Of a stretch of 64,000 bases of DNA, positions 27,970 through 37,032 are shown piece by piece. The translations under genes and the position numbers were made by a program. The DNA comes from Flavobacteriales bacterium (GTDB taxonomy: Bacteria; Bacteroidota; Bacteroidia; Flavobacteriales; UBA1820): contig QALN01000003.1 in the NCBI GenBank assembly GCA_003150615.1, positions 186,001 to 250,000 on the forward strand, read 5' to 3'. Positions within the stretch are counted from its first letter, which is position 1; every line of letters begins with the position of its first letter. Under the pieces are notes generated by a model. It worked only from the letters and a program-made list of their open reading frames with translations, did no database searches and had not been told where the DNA came from.

Positions 27970-29337
27970 TTATTTCTTTTGCCCTGCCGCGACGGATTTG
28001 TAGTCTTCGCTGAACATGTCCCTGTCGGGAAAACCGCCCTTTACCGATGAAAGAGCGCGGGACATCATGTTTTCTATCTTTTTCGGGAATTTTGAACCGG
28101 CCCATGTGCTGGTATTTGTGACGAACACCCATGTCGTACCGTTTTTCTGCCGTTTTACCATCGCCGATGTCCCGGCAAACGAGCCGGAACGCGTCCAGTT
28201 GCCCCGGCCGTACGTGTTTATCCAACCTATCGGCAACCGTCCCCGTACATTTTTCGTCATCTGTTGTACTGACGAAGGTTTTAATATATCATCGGTGCCT
28301 CCGAGTCCGTCTATGGCGCATACGAAACGTGCGATCTCGGCCGGCGAACCTACCCATCCTCCAGCTCCGAGCAATCCGCGCACATCGTTGCCTCCGTCGG
28401 ATTTTGGTACGTTTTGTCCGCTCCCGTCGCACGAAGGTATGGTTTTTTCATTCTCAGGTTCGTAATAACGCGCCTCGTGCGGGTATTTCCTGTCCGAAGT
28501 GTTGTATGCCATGTGCATGTCGTAACACCCGGCCGGCCGCAATATGTTTTCCTTTATGTACGTAATGTAGTCAGTGCCGCTGACTTCTTCAATCACCTGC
28601 GATAGTATCAGGTAGCCTACGTTCGAGTACGACACGCGGCGGCCTGGCGCATTGCCCAACTCGCGCGAAAGTACGAAGCGTATCATAGTCTGTTTGTCGG
28701 CCGGGGCTTTGGCATCCATCTTGCGGGCTATGTCCAGCGAACAGAACATCGGATCGCCGTATTTGAGGGTAAATCCTCCGTCGTGCCGCAACAGGTGCTC
28801 CACCGTTATGTCCAAAAAACGCTTGTCGCGTATGTCGGCATATATGCTGTCCGAAAGTATACCCTTCGGGCCGAACACTTTGTCGGATAGTTTTATCCTG
28901 CCTTCCTCGCATAGTTTCATGATGCCGGCTGCAGTTATCAGTTTGGAAACGGAAGCCATACGCATTATGTGTCCCGCATCCATCTTTTCCCCGGCCTCTT
29001 CGTCGGCCCAGCCGAAACCTTTGGCATATACCAGCCTGCCGTTCCGCGTCACAGCCACCGACGCTCCTTTCAGATGCCACTCACGCATGAAGTTAGTGAT
29101 AATACGCTCCATTTTTTTTGTGGATTCCAGATCAGAGTCGGCATTGCTTATTCGGCGGTTTACTGCCGTAGGATCCGGTTCGATGTCCCAGCCTTTGTCT
29201 TCCGATGTCGATGAGAACAGGTTCCAGGGCCCGAGTATGGCCAAAATAATTGCGGCGGCGACAAAAAGCGCTGTTTTTTTGTGCTTTATCGTCCGGTATT
29301 TTTCAATCGCGGCTTCTTTTATGTCGCTTGCCTGCAT
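27970..29337 (-). CDS. Membrane-anchored serine hydrolase (class C beta-lactamase fold)
   Basis: The 455-residue protein has one N-terminal membrane helix (ALFVAAAIILAILGPW, about 23-38), then a beta-lactamase/D-alanyl-D-alanine carboxypeptidase-like domain. The SxxK motif is S129-V-S-K132 (RMASVSKLITAAG), the Tyr motif is VSYSNVGYL, and the KTG-box equivalent reads RSGSFAGTSA. It should act on amide or ester bonds in the periplasm; the family includes peptidoglycan peptidases and esterases and gives no proof of antibiotic resistance. It starts 62 bp after folD on the same strand. The last 25 residues are charged and may lie outside the domain. Confidence 0.85.
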   Translation of the reverse strand: MQASDIKEAAIEKYRTIKHKKTALFVAAAIILAILGPWNLFSSTSEDKGWDIEPDPTAVNRRISNADSDLESTKKMERIITNFMREWHLKGASVAVTRNGRLVYAKGFGWADEEAGEKMDAGHIMRMASVSKLITAAGIMKLCEEGRIKLSDKVFGPKGILSDSIYADIRDKRFLDITVEHLLRHDGGFTLKYGDPMFCSLDIARKMDAKAPADKQTMIRFVLSRELGNAPGRRVSYSNVGYLILSQVIEEVSGTDYITYIKENILRPAGCYDMHMAYNTSDRKYPHEARYYEPENEKTIPSCDGSGQNVPKSDGGNDVRGLLGAGGWVGSPAEIARFVCAIDGLGGTDDILKPSSVQQMTKNVRGRLPIGWINTYGRGNWTRSGSFAGTSAMVKRQKNGTTWVFVTNTSTWAGSKFPKKIENMMSRALSSVKGGFPDRDMFSEDYKSVAAGQKK

Positions 29338-29399
29338 TTATGCGGTATGCAATATGGAAACGGCACAGGGAAAATCGTTTCCGTGCCGTATCGGTATTT

Positions 29400-30296
29400 T
29401 TATTTCTTTTTGCTGCCGTGAACCTCCCTTAGTTTCATAGCCGTAAGCGTGTTTTTCATAAGCATCGCTATTGTCATCGGGCCTACACCTCCCGGTACCG
29501 GGGTTATGTAACTGCATTTAGGCGCTACATTCTGGTAGTCCACATCGCCTTTGAGTGCAAAACCGGACTTTTTCGAAGCGTCCGGGACGCGGGTTATACC
29601 AACGTCTATCACCGCCGCGCCGTCTTTTACCATATCCGCCGTGACGAAATGCGGATTGCCTATCGCAGCAACCAGTATGTCTGCCCGGCGGGTTATTTCA
29701 GGCAGGTTTTCGGTGCGGGAATGGCATATCGTGACCGTGCAGTCGCCTGTGGGGTATTTTCCTGACAGAAGCAGGGATACGGGTATGCCTACGATATTGC
29801 TGCGGCCTATCACCACGGTGTTTTTTCCTCGTGTAGCGATACCGTAGCGCGATATGAGTTCTATGATGCCGGCCGGTGTAGCCGGTACCAAACGGCCCTG
29901 CCCCAGAGCGAGGCGTCCCATGTTCACCGGGTGGAAACCGTCCACGTCCTTGTCGGGAGATATGCTTTCCGTGACCAGTTTTTCGTCTATATGGGCAGGC
30001 AATGGCAGTTGTACTATAAAACCGTCTATGGCAGGGTCGTCGTTAAGTTCCGCTATTTTGTCCAGCAGTTCTTTCTGGCTCACCGTATCGGGAAATTTTA
30101 TCAGCGTGGAGTCGAACCCCACTTCCTCGCACGAGCGCACTTTGGAATTGACGTAGGTGACGCTTGCCCCGTTGTCGCCCACCAGTACAGCTGCCAGATG
30201 CGGTGCACGACGTCCTTCGGCTTTTATTTTCTCCACTTCGGCTTTTATCTCGGCTTTTATCTCGGCCGATATTTTTTTCCCGTCCAGTATTTCCAT
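29400..30296 (-). CDS. folD: Methylenetetrahydrofolate dehydrogenase / cyclohydrolase
   Basis: The 298-residue bifunctional enzyme interconverts 5,10-methylene- and 10-formyl-tetrahydrofolate with NADP. Visible motifs are the catalytic lysine region TYVNSKVRSCEEVGF, the signature DGFIVQLPLPAHI, DVDGFHP, and the Rossmann segment VIGRSNIVGIPVSLLL, ending in ITPVPGGVGPMTIAML. Full length. It lies 54 bp after ffh in the same direction. Confidence 0.97.
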   Translation of the reverse strand: MEILDGKKISAEIKAEIKAEVEKIKAEGRRAPHLAAVLVGDNGASVTYVNSKVRSCEEVGFDSTLIKFPDTVSQKELLDKIAELNDDPAIDGFIVQLPLPAHIDEKLVTESISPDKDVDGFHPVNMGRLALGQGRLVPATPAGIIELISRYGIATRGKNTVVIGRSNIVGIPVSLLLSGKYPTGDCTVTICHSRTENLPEITRRADILVAAIGNPHFVTADMVKDGAAVIDVGITRVPDASKKSGFALKGDVDYQNVAPKCSYITPVPGGVGPMTIAMLMKNTLTAMKLREVHGSKKK

Positions 30297-30350
30297 CTTC
30301 TGTCAGAATTTAGCTTGTATTCTCTTTTTTTGCGCGCCTGAAGGGAAAGG

Positions 30351-31691
30351 TTATCTGCGTCCTGAACGTGCGCCGCCCATCATACGCATCATATTGGCTC
30401 CGGCGCCTCCCTGCATCATTTTCATCATTTTTTTCATGTCTTCGAACTGTTTGAGCAGACGGTTTATCTCCTCTACCGGCCGGCCGGAACCTGCGGCTAT
30501 GCGGTTTTTGCGAGAAGGATTCATAAGGTCCGGGTTGCGGCGTTCCTGGGGAGTCATGGATTGTATTATCGCTTCGACATGTTTGAACGCGTCGTCGGGT
30601 ATGTCTATATCTTTTATGGCCTTGCCCATGCCGGGGAGCATGCCGAGGATATCCTTCATGTTGCCCAGTTTCTTTATTTGCGCTATCTGGCCCAGAAAAT
30701 CATCGAATCCGAACTGGTTCTTGCGGAATTTGCGCTCCAGTTCGCGTGCTTTTTCCTCGTCGTACTGGGCATTGACTTTTTCTACCAGGGATACGATATC
30801 GCCCATGCCGAGTATGCGGTCGGCAAGTCGTTCGGGATGGAAAACCTCCAGCGCTTCCATTTTTTCCCCGGTTGATGAGAATTTGATCGGTTTATCGACC
30901 GTCGCTTTGATGGAAAGGGCCGCACCGCCTCGCGTGTCGCCGTCGAGTTTGGTCAGCACCACGCCGTCGAAATTAAGACGGTCGTTAAATGCCTTTGCAG
31001 TGTTCACTGCGTCCTGTCCTGTCATCGAGTCCACCACGAACAAAGTTTCCGACGGGTGTACGGCCGCATGTACGCGCGATATCTCGTCCATCATCTCCTC
31101 GTCTACCGCCAGACGTCCGGCGGTATCGACTATCACCGTGTCGAGCGAATGTTCGCGCGCGTATTTTATAGCGTTTTCGGCTATCTGTACCGGGTTTTTG
31201 TTCCCGTCTTCGGTATATACCTCCACGCCGATGCCCTCTCCGAGTACTTTCAACTGGTCTATGGCCGCCGGACGGTAAACGTCGCCTGCGGCAAGGAGAA
31301 CGCGGCGGTTTATCTTCGTTTTAAGATGCATCGCCAGTTTTCCGGAAAAAGTGGTCTTACCGGAACCCTGCAAACCGGCTATCAGTATGACTGCCGGTTT
31401 TCCTTCTATGTTTATGTCTTTCGCGCCGCCGCCCATAAGTTCGGTCAGCTCGTCCTTGACTATTTTTATGAATACCTGCTTAGGGTTGAGCGAAGTATGT
31501 ACACGTGCTCCTATGGCCTTTTCCTTGACGCGGTCGGTGAATTCTTTGGCTATCTTGTAGTTTACGTCGGCATCTACCAGCACGCGGCGTATTTCCTTGG
31601 CCGTTTCAGCTATCTTTATCTCGCTTATCTTGTGGTCGCCCTTGATTACTTGCAGGGCGCGGTCCAGCTTTTCGCTCAGATTTTCAAACAT
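30351..31691 (-). CDS. ffh: Signal recognition particle GTPase Ffh
   Basis: The 446-residue protein binds signal peptides and 4.5S RNA and brings ribosomes to FtsY. The N domain (1-95) is followed by the G domain with GLQGSGKTT (106-114), DTAGRL, and TKLDGDTRGGAAL (near 246). The Met-rich M domain ends in MMKMMQGGAGANMMRMMGG. A TAAATTTG -7 box lies on the minus strand at 31749-31742, about 50 bp upstream. The 4.5S RNA gene was not seen in this window. Confidence 0.97.
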   Translation of the reverse strand: MFENLSEKLDRALQVIKGDHKISEIKIAETAKEIRRVLVDADVNYKIAKEFTDRVKEKAIGARVHTSLNPKQVFIKIVKDELTELMGGGAKDINIEGKPAVILIAGLQGSGKTTFSGKLAMHLKTKINRRVLLAAGDVYRPAAIDQLKVLGEGIGVEVYTEDGNKNPVQIAENAIKYAREHSLDTVIVDTAGRLAVDEEMMDEISRVHAAVHPSETLFVVDSMTGQDAVNTAKAFNDRLNFDGVVLTKLDGDTRGGAALSIKATVDKPIKFSSTGEKMEALEVFHPERLADRILGMGDIVSLVEKVNAQYDEEKARELERKFRKNQFGFDDFLGQIAQIKKLGNMKDILGMLPGMGKAIKDIDIPDDAFKHVEAIIQSMTPQERRNPDLMNPSRKNRIAAGSGRPVEEINRLLKQFEDMKKMMKMMQGGAGANMMRMMGGARSGRR

Positions 31692-31741
31692 ATTCTTAAA
31701 TGTGTGTGTTTCTTTTGGGGAATGAGATTTTTTTCAAACTA

Positions 31742-31749
31742 CAAATTTA
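31742..31749 (-). promoter_or_regulatory. -7 box (TAAATTTG) for ffh
   Basis: Exact match to TAnnTTTG on the minus strand, 50 bp before the ffh ATG; no clear -33 element. Confidence 0.5.
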
Positions 31750-31865
31750 GTCATTTTTCCTGTTTCCCGGTAATACTTTCCGGCGCCTTTTCCCGTAAAA
31801 ACCGCTTTTCCTGCTTTATATATGCCGGACGGAAGACGCATGGTACGGTTTCCTGCGATTGCAAC

Positions 31866-31897
31866 GAAAAAATCCGGAAAGGATATCCCTTCCGGAT
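31866..31897 (-). terminator. Terminator of the transketolase operon
   Basis: The arms ATCCGGAA (31872-31879) and TTCCGGAT (31890-31897) pair around an inner GGATATCC palindrome. On the minus strand the stem is followed by a run of six T (31871-31866). Confidence 0.8.
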
Positions 31898-32004
31898 CTT
31901 ATAGCTTTGGTTCTATTTTAAACAGCGTTTACAATAAACGCTGCGGTCAGAGTCCGTTCGATATTAATATCTGTTCAGACGGGGACACCCGGCCGGCTTG
32001 CAGT

Positions 32005-32967
32005 TTATTTGTTTTTGCGGGCGAGCGCTTTTTCCGCTTTTTCTATTATCGCGGCCGCATTGAGCCTGTATTTTTCCATAAGCTGTTCCGGTGTGCCCGA
32101 TTCGCCGAACACGTCCATAACGGCAACGAATTCCTGAGGTACTGGATTGTTGCGGACAAGTAACGAGGCTATGCTTTCACCCAGCCCACCTTTTACGTTG
32201 TGCTCTTCCGCCGACACAAGACAGCCTGTCACTGCCACCGAGTCCAGTATCGCCTTTTCGTCCAGAGGTTTTATGGTGTGTATGTTTATAAGGTCCACGC
32301 TTATGCCTTTTTCTTCCAGCGCTTCGGCCGCTTTTATGGCTTCCCATACCAGATGCCCTGTGGCGACGATCGTGATGTCACGGCCATCGTTGAGCTTTAT
32401 TGCCTTTCCTATCTCGAACTTCTGGTCGGCAGGGGTGAAGATAGGAACTTTGGGACGCCCGAAACGCAGGTAAACGGGGCCTTTGTAGTCGGCTATGGCT
32501 TTCGTGGCGGCTTTTGTCTGATTGTAGTCGCACGGGTTTATCACAACCATTCCAGGCAGCATTTTCATCATGCCGATGTCTTCGAGAGTCTGGTGCGTGG
32601 CGCCGTCCTCGCCCAAGGTAAGCCCGGCGTGCGAGGCGCATATCTTGACGTTTTTGCCGGAGTAGGCTACCGACTGGCGTATCTGGTCGTACACGCGGGC
32701 GGTGGAAAAATTGGCGAACGTGCCGGTGAAAGGTATCTTTCCGCCGATGGTAAGTCCCGCCGCCATACATATCATGTTGGCTTCGGCTATACCTGTCTGG
32801 AAAAACCGTTCCGGGTGGGTCTTGATGAACTTGTCCATTTTGAGCGAGCCTACCAAGTCAGCACACAGGGCCACTACATCGGGGTTTTCATCGCCCAGTT
32901 CGGCCAGTCCGTCGCCGAATCCGCTGCGGGTATCGTTATTACCCAGTATTTCGTATTTTTTCATCAT
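32005..32967 (-). CDS. Transketolase, C-terminal subunit
   Basis: The 320-residue protein carries the pyrimidine-binding and C-terminal domains of a split transketolase: FFQTGIAEANMICMAAGL (with the catalytic Glu of thiamine-diphosphate enzymes), SHAGLTLGEDGATHQTLEDI and the C-terminal block VSAEEHNVKGGLGESIA. It transfers two-carbon ketol units in the pentose phosphate pathway as a complex with the N-terminal subunit, encoded 23 bp upstream. A longer open frame reaching 33225 is an artefact of overlap with the N-terminal gene. The start is taken at the tandem ATG ATG (32967/32964). Confidence 0.93.
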   Translation of the reverse strand: MMKKYEILGNNDTRSGFGDGLAELGDENPDVVALCADLVGSLKMDKFIKTHPERFFQTGIAEANMICMAAGLTIGGKIPFTGTFANFSTARVYDQIRQSVAYSGKNVKICASHAGLTLGEDGATHQTLEDIGMMKMLPGMVVINPCDYNQTKAATKAIADYKGPVYLRFGRPKVPIFTPADQKFEIGKAIKLNDGRDITIVATGHLVWEAIKAAEALEEKGISVDLINIHTIKPLDEKAILDSVAVTGCLVSAEEHNVKGGLGESIASLLVRNNPVPQEFVAVMDVFGESGTPEQLMEKYRLNAAAIIEKAEKALARKNK

Positions 32968-32990
32968 TTTTTTAGCGAATGTCTTTCCGG

Positions 32991-33836
32991 TTAGTAATCT
33001 CCGAGTGTTTCGGGGTTTTGCGCCAGGGCGTCTTCGAGTTGTTGGGCGTTGGGGGCCTGGCCGTGCCATTTGTTGGTGTGCATCATAAAGTCCACGCCGT
33101 TGCCCATCATGGTCTTCATTATCACTGCTATCGGACGGCCTTTGCCTGTCATGGCCTTTGCTTTTTCCAATCCGAACACCACCTGGTCTATGTCGTTGCC
33201 GTCGCCTATGTGAAGCACTTCCCAACCGAATGCGCGGAATTTGTCTTCGAGGTTGCCCAGCGAAAGGACCTGATCCGTAGTGCCGTCTATCTGGCAGTTG
33301 TTGGCGTCCACGGTGGCTACGATATTGTCAACGCCTTTTGCGCCGGCATACATCACCGCTTCCCATATCTGGCCTTCCTGCAGTTCTCCGTCGCCGTGGA
33401 GCGAATATACGATATGGCTGTCGCCGTTGAGTTTTTTAGCCAGCGCAGCGCCTATGGCCACAGATAGCCCCTGTCCCAGCGAGCCAGACGCCATGCGTAT
33501 GCCCGGAAGCCCTTCGTGCGGGGTAGGGTGTCCCTGAAGGCGTGAGTTTATCTTACGGAACGTTGCCAGTTCGGACACGGGAAAATAACCCGTGCGCGCA
33601 AGTACGGAGTAAAGGACGGCCGAAAGATGACCGTTTGACAGGAAAAACAAATCCTGATCGCGTCCGTCCGGATCGAACGGTTGCGGCGTGTGCTCCATTA
33701 CTTTGTTGAACAACGCTACCATGTATTCCGTACAGCCCAGCGCGCCGCCCGGATGCCCGGAATTGACAGCTCCTACCATGCGCAGGATGTCCCTGCGGGT
33801 CTGCGTACAGATATCTTTTAAAGATGGTGATGACAT
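32991..33836 (-). CDS. Transketolase, N-terminal subunit
   Basis: The 281-residue thiamine-diphosphate-binding half shows the TPP motif GDGELQEGQIWEAVMYAGAK...NNCQIDG (GDG near residue 150) and substrate-side blocks VGAVNSGHPGGALG and ASGSLGQGLSVAIGAAL. The ATG at 33836 (MSSPSLKDICTQTRRDILRM) is preferred over 33935, since a -7-like box TATTTTTG lies at 33878-33871 on the minus strand. Two-gene transketolases are common in Bacteroidetes and Firmicutes alongside a full-length form, which is not in this window. Confidence 0.93.
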   Translation of the reverse strand: MSSPSLKDICTQTRRDILRMVGAVNSGHPGGALGCTEYMVALFNKVMEHTPQPFDPDGRDQDLFFLSNGHLSAVLYSVLARTGYFPVSELATFRKINSRLQGHPTPHEGLPGIRMASGSLGQGLSVAIGAALAKKLNGDSHIVYSLHGDGELQEGQIWEAVMYAGAKGVDNIVATVDANNCQIDGTTDQVLSLGNLEDKFRAFGWEVLHIGDGNDIDQVVFGLEKAKAMTGKGRPIAVIMKTMMGNGVDFMMHTNKWHGQAPNAQQLEDALAQNPETLGDY

Positions 33837-34011
33837 TACGAATGATGTTTTGTTTAGAAATCGAACGATGCAAAAATAATGTTTTCTGCCGAGAAATTTT
33901 GTATAGCCGGCGTTGTTTTTTATTGTCACGTTCACACTTCGCCCGACTTGTAAGCGGGAACGTATGCCCCGCCACAGGAATACGCACTATGGGGTATGGT
34001 TGGTACGGAGT

Positions 34012-35262
34012 TTAATGAGCCGTTTGTTTTTCTTTTTCCGCCACTTCATTGTGTTTGAAGAATATGGCGAAAAGTATGGCCAGGACCATTACGTAACCGG
34101 CAAAACACAGCCAAATGGACTGCCAGTCTTTCATGCCGTCGGCCGCGGTGAAGAACTTTCCGATGATAATGCCGCTCGTCCAGCTGCCTAATACCGCGCC
34201 GAATCCGTTGGCCATCATTATAAACAAACCCTGTGCCGACGAGCGTATTTTCGGGCTGGTGGATTTGTCGACGAACAGCGAGCCGGATATGTTGAAGAAA
34301 TCGAATGCCATACCGTATACGATACACGAGAGGATAATCATCCACAGTCCTCCTTCCGGATTGCTGAATGCGAACAGCCCGAAACGGAACACCCATGCCA
34401 GCATGCTTGTCAGTATCACGGCTTTTATTCCGAAACGTTTCAGAAAGAAAGGAATGGCAAGTATAAATACGATTTCCGATACCTGGGATATCGAAAGTAT
34501 TATAGTGGAATACCTTACCACAAACGAATCGGGATAGGCATATTTGAAATCGTCGAGAAACACATCGCCGTAGGCATTGGTCAGTTGTAACGCAGCGCCC
34601 AAGAATATACTGAACAGGAAAAACAATGCCATTTTACGGTCCTTGAACAGTTTGAATGCTTCCAGTCCGAGTATCTGTGCAAGCGTCCTGCCTTTGCCTG
34701 CTGTGTTCTGCGGAGGCGCTGCCGGCAGGGAAAACGCGTACAAACCGAGTAATATGGCCGAAACGCCCGCTATGTAAAATTGGTTTTCCGAGGCTTTGTT
34801 CCCTGTCAGGTTTGTAAGCCACATGGCGGCGATGAAGCCCACCGTCCCCCATACGCGTATCGGAGGAAAGTGTTTCACCGTGTCGAGGTTGGCTTTGTTG
34901 AGCGAACTGTACGCTATCGAATACGACAGGGCAAGGGAAGGCATGTAAAATATCATTCCCAGCAGTATCACCCAAAAAAACGTCACAGGGTCGTCTACGA
35001 CCGGAAGCGAAATAAATGTTATCCCGTACAGGATATGCAGTATTCCGTATAGTCTTTCGGAATTTATCCATCGGTCGGCAATCATGCCGCAGAGTGCAGG
35101 CATAAAAATGGAGGATATTCCCATGGTCGAGAATATGATCCCGAAATCCTCGCTCGCCCAGTGCTTGGTTCCGAACCAGTAATTGCCAATAGTGATCATC
35201 CATGCTCCCCAAACGAAGAACTGGAAGAAATTCATCGTTATGAGCCTTAGTTTTAAACTCAT
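34012..35262 (-). CDS. Nucleoside:H+ symporter family MFS transporter (NupG-like)
   Basis: The 416-residue inner-membrane protein has twelve predicted helices. Its opening MNFFQFFVWGAWMITIGNYWF and the motif VWGTVGFIAAMWL are typical of the NupG/XapB nucleoside-proton symporter group in Bacteroidetes. Likely cargo is nucleosides; deoC, which degrades deoxyribose phosphate, lies a few kilobases away in the same direction but in a separate transcription unit. A TAACTTTG -7 box lies on the minus strand at 35338-35331. Confidence 0.85.
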   Translation of the reverse strand: MSLKLRLITMNFFQFFVWGAWMITIGNYWFGTKHWASEDFGIIFSTMGISSIFMPALCGMIADRWINSERLYGILHILYGITFISLPVVDDPVTFFWVILLGMIFYMPSLALSYSIAYSSLNKANLDTVKHFPPIRVWGTVGFIAAMWLTNLTGNKASENQFYIAGVSAILLGLYAFSLPAAPPQNTAGKGRTLAQILGLEAFKLFKDRKMALFFLFSIFLGAALQLTNAYGDVFLDDFKYAYPDSFVVRYSTIILSISQVSEIVFILAIPFFLKRFGIKAVILTSMLAWVFRFGLFAFSNPEGGLWMIILSCIVYGMAFDFFNISGSLFVDKSTSPKIRSSAQGLFIMMANGFGAVLGSWTSGIIIGKFFTAADGMKDWQSIWLCFAGYVMVLAILFAIFFKHNEVAEKEKQTAH

Positions 35263-35330
35263 GTTATCCGTGTTGTTTTTTTTGCCGGCGGATAATTCCC
35301 CGGATGTTTTTATCTTTGATAAATGACGCG

Positions 35331-35338
35331 CAAAGTTA
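35331..35338 (-). promoter_or_regulatory. -7 box (TAACTTTG) for the nucleoside transporter
   Basis: Exact TAnnTTTG match on the minus strand, about 70 bp before the transporter ATG; no -33 match. Confidence 0.5.
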
Positions 35339-35480
35339 AGTATAAGAAATTGTTTAAATTTTGATTGTTCCGGCTTTTTTTGTCCTGCTCGTTTAAGTCC
35401 GAATTGTACCGTATGCTGACATGAACGATCAAAAAAAATCTCCTGCGGGAAAATTGAAAGGCTTCTTAAGCCTTTTTCAT

Positions 35481-35488
35481 TATCTTTG
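35481..35488 (+). promoter_or_regulatory. -7 box (TATCTTTG) for the NodB-like lipoprotein
   Basis: Exact TAnnTTTG match 35 bp before the ATG at 35523. Confidence 0.55.
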
Positions 35489-35522
35489 AAACCTCAGTTT
35501 ACATCTAAAAAAACGATATGAA

Positions 35523-36344
35523 ATGAAAAAGAGCATTTTTTACGCATTTATCCTCGCCGCATCAGTGTGGGCCGCCGGCTGCGCCAAGGCGAAACAGCCC
35601 CTCGAACTCGTAACCGACCAGTATGGGGTTGCATACAAAGTAAATCCTTCGGAAAAAAACGTTTATCTGGTGTTTACCGGACATTACAGCACGGATGACG
35701 ACGGACACTTCGAAAATTTCGACGGAGCGGACGATGTCCTGAAAATAATGGCCGAGCATGACGTGAAAGGATCGTTTTTTCCCACCGGCAACTGTTTCCG
35801 TGTGGACCGTTACCAACAGGTTATAAAAGACATAATATCGCAGGGACACTACCTCTCGGCCCATTCGGACAAGCACCTGTTGCTTTGCTCGTACGGCGAC
35901 CGCAGTGAAAATTACGTCACAGAGGATTCCCTTACCCGCGATATACAGGGTATGGAGGCGGAACTGGAAAAATTCGGACTTACCAAAGATCAGTATTACT
36001 GGATGATACCGCCTTACGAGCACTACAACCAGTTCAGTGCCGACATACTCCGCAAACTGGGTTACCACCTTGTCAATCCCACTCAGGGGCTCGTTACCGG
36101 CATGGACTGGATGGGACCCGAGCATCCGCAGTACCATTCGGCACAGAAACTCATCGACAATATATGGAAATACGAAGCCGAGAATACTCTCGACGGAGCC
36201 GTGATCCTGGTACACGCGATGGACTATCCCAACCGCACGGACGATGACCGCCTGTACACGCATCTGGGTGAGATCATAGAAAAATTAAAAGAAAAAGGTT
36301 ATGGCTTTAAGACATTCAAGGATGTAATAGCCGCCGAAAAATAA
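35523..36344 (+). CDS. Polysaccharide-deacetylase (NodB-fold) lipoprotein
   Basis: The 273-residue protein begins MKKSIFYAFILAASVWAAG with lipidated Cys20. The NodB pattern is visible: VYLVFTGHYSTDDDGHF (variant of the TFDDG motif), GSFFPTGNCF, the metal-binding HSxxH as GHYLSAHSDKHLL, PPYEHYN (variant RPPYG) and the final LVHAMDYP (LxH motif). This is a metal-dependent esterase/amidase fold that removes acetyl groups from glycans in the periplasm. Motif 1 and motif 3 deviate, so the substrate may not be a standard acetylated sugar. Stand-alone transcript with its own promoter and a shared bidirectional terminator. Confidence 0.84.
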   Translation: MKKSIFYAFILAASVWAAGCAKAKQPLELVTDQYGVAYKVNPSEKNVYLVFTGHYSTDDDGHFENFDGADDVLKIMAEHDVKGSFFPTGNCFRVDRYQQVIKDIISQGHYLSAHSDKHLLLCSYGDRSENYVTEDSLTRDIQGMEAELEKFGLTKDQYYWMIPPYEHYNQFSADILRKLGYHLVNPTQGLVTGMDWMGPEHPQYHSAQKLIDNIWKYEAENTLDGAVILVHAMDYPNRTDDDRLYTHLGEIIEKLKEKGYGFKTFKDVIAAEK

Positions 36345-36360
36345 CGTTCAAAAGATAACC

Positions 36361-36401
36361 GCTCAAAAAAAGCGGGGCCTTTGGCCCCGCTTTTTTTGAG
36401 C
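36361..36401. terminator. Bidirectional terminator between convergent genes
   Basis: Perfect 19-bp arms (36361-36379 with 36383-36401) around a TTT loop have A-run and T-run sides, so it serves the NodB-like gene rightward and the lipoprotein pair leftward. Confidence 0.93.
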
Positions 36402-36421
36402 GGTTCATTGAAACATCCGGG

Positions 36422-36982
36422 TTATTTTTCGGCGAACGAACCGAGTACCTTTTCCCTGACGGCGGAATATTTTTTCATATCTTTTTCCTGGCAGAAAAAT
36501 ACCAGCTGGTAGTAGTTTTGCTTTCCTTCTATGCAGGCTATGTCGTACATGAAATGCACCCCGTCGGATATTATGGTAAAACTGTTGGAAATACGCGGCA
36601 GAGCATTTACCACCAGGGTATCCGAATCGATGTCGGATATTATATCCAGACCGTCCACATCGTTCCCCCACGCATCCAGTACCACGCTGTTATATCCGGC
36701 CAGATCCGGCGTATAATAATCCGAAAGTCCCTCGTCCGACAGCATTTGCGCGAATATTTCCTTATCTTCTTCTATCACCATGGTGTACAGTCCCTTTATC
36801 AGGTTTACATAACATACGGCCGCATCTTCGTTCATGGACTTGTTTTCCCTCGCCTGTGAGGGCACTTCCAAAGAGAAACTGCCTGTTTCCACCGTTTTCG
36901 TGCCTCGGCCCGCATCCCCTGCCGGTGAGCACCCGGTGATAACCAGAATGAAAATAAGAATGACAGAAATCGTTTTTTTCAT
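36422..36982 (-). CDS. Lipoprotein of unknown function, paralogue A
   Basis: A 186-residue protein with lipobox VITGC (lipidated Cys18). I recognise no family. It shares with the next gene the blocks KTVETGSFSLEVPSQ, YYTPDLAGYN, ISNSFTIISDG and a C-terminal YSAVREKVLGSF ending, so the two are tandem paralogues. The pattern (a small two-layer beta domain after the lipid anchor) suggests a periplasmic-facing binding or stress protein. It lies 50 bp after paralogue B and shares its direction, with a bidirectional terminator beyond. Confidence 0.7.
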   Translation of the reverse strand: MKKTISVILIFILVITGCSPAGDAGRGTKTVETGSFSLEVPSQARENKSMNEDAAVCYVNLIKGLYTMVIEEDKEIFAQMLSDEGLSDYYTPDLAGYNSVVLDAWGNDVDGLDIISDIDSDTLVVNALPRISNSFTIISDGVHFMYDIACIEGKQNYYQLVFFCQEKDMKKYSAVREKVLGSFAEK

Positions 36983-37032
36983 GGTAGTAGCGTATTTGAT
37001 TCAAAATTAAAAAAAAGACAAAGTGTGTCGAA

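Larger units (their letters stand above)
31692..32004. other. Intergenic region: ffh promoter and transketolase terminator
   Basis: About 310 bp between ffh and the transketolase C-terminal gene. It holds the ffh -7 box (31742-31749) and a leftward terminator (31866-31897). I see no gene in it. Confidence 0.6.

Noticed and set aside
27970..29337. Antibiotic-resistance beta-lactamase
   Set aside because: Only the class C fold with SxxK is visible; the KTG box is altered and the protein is membrane-anchored next to folD, so resistance is not supported.
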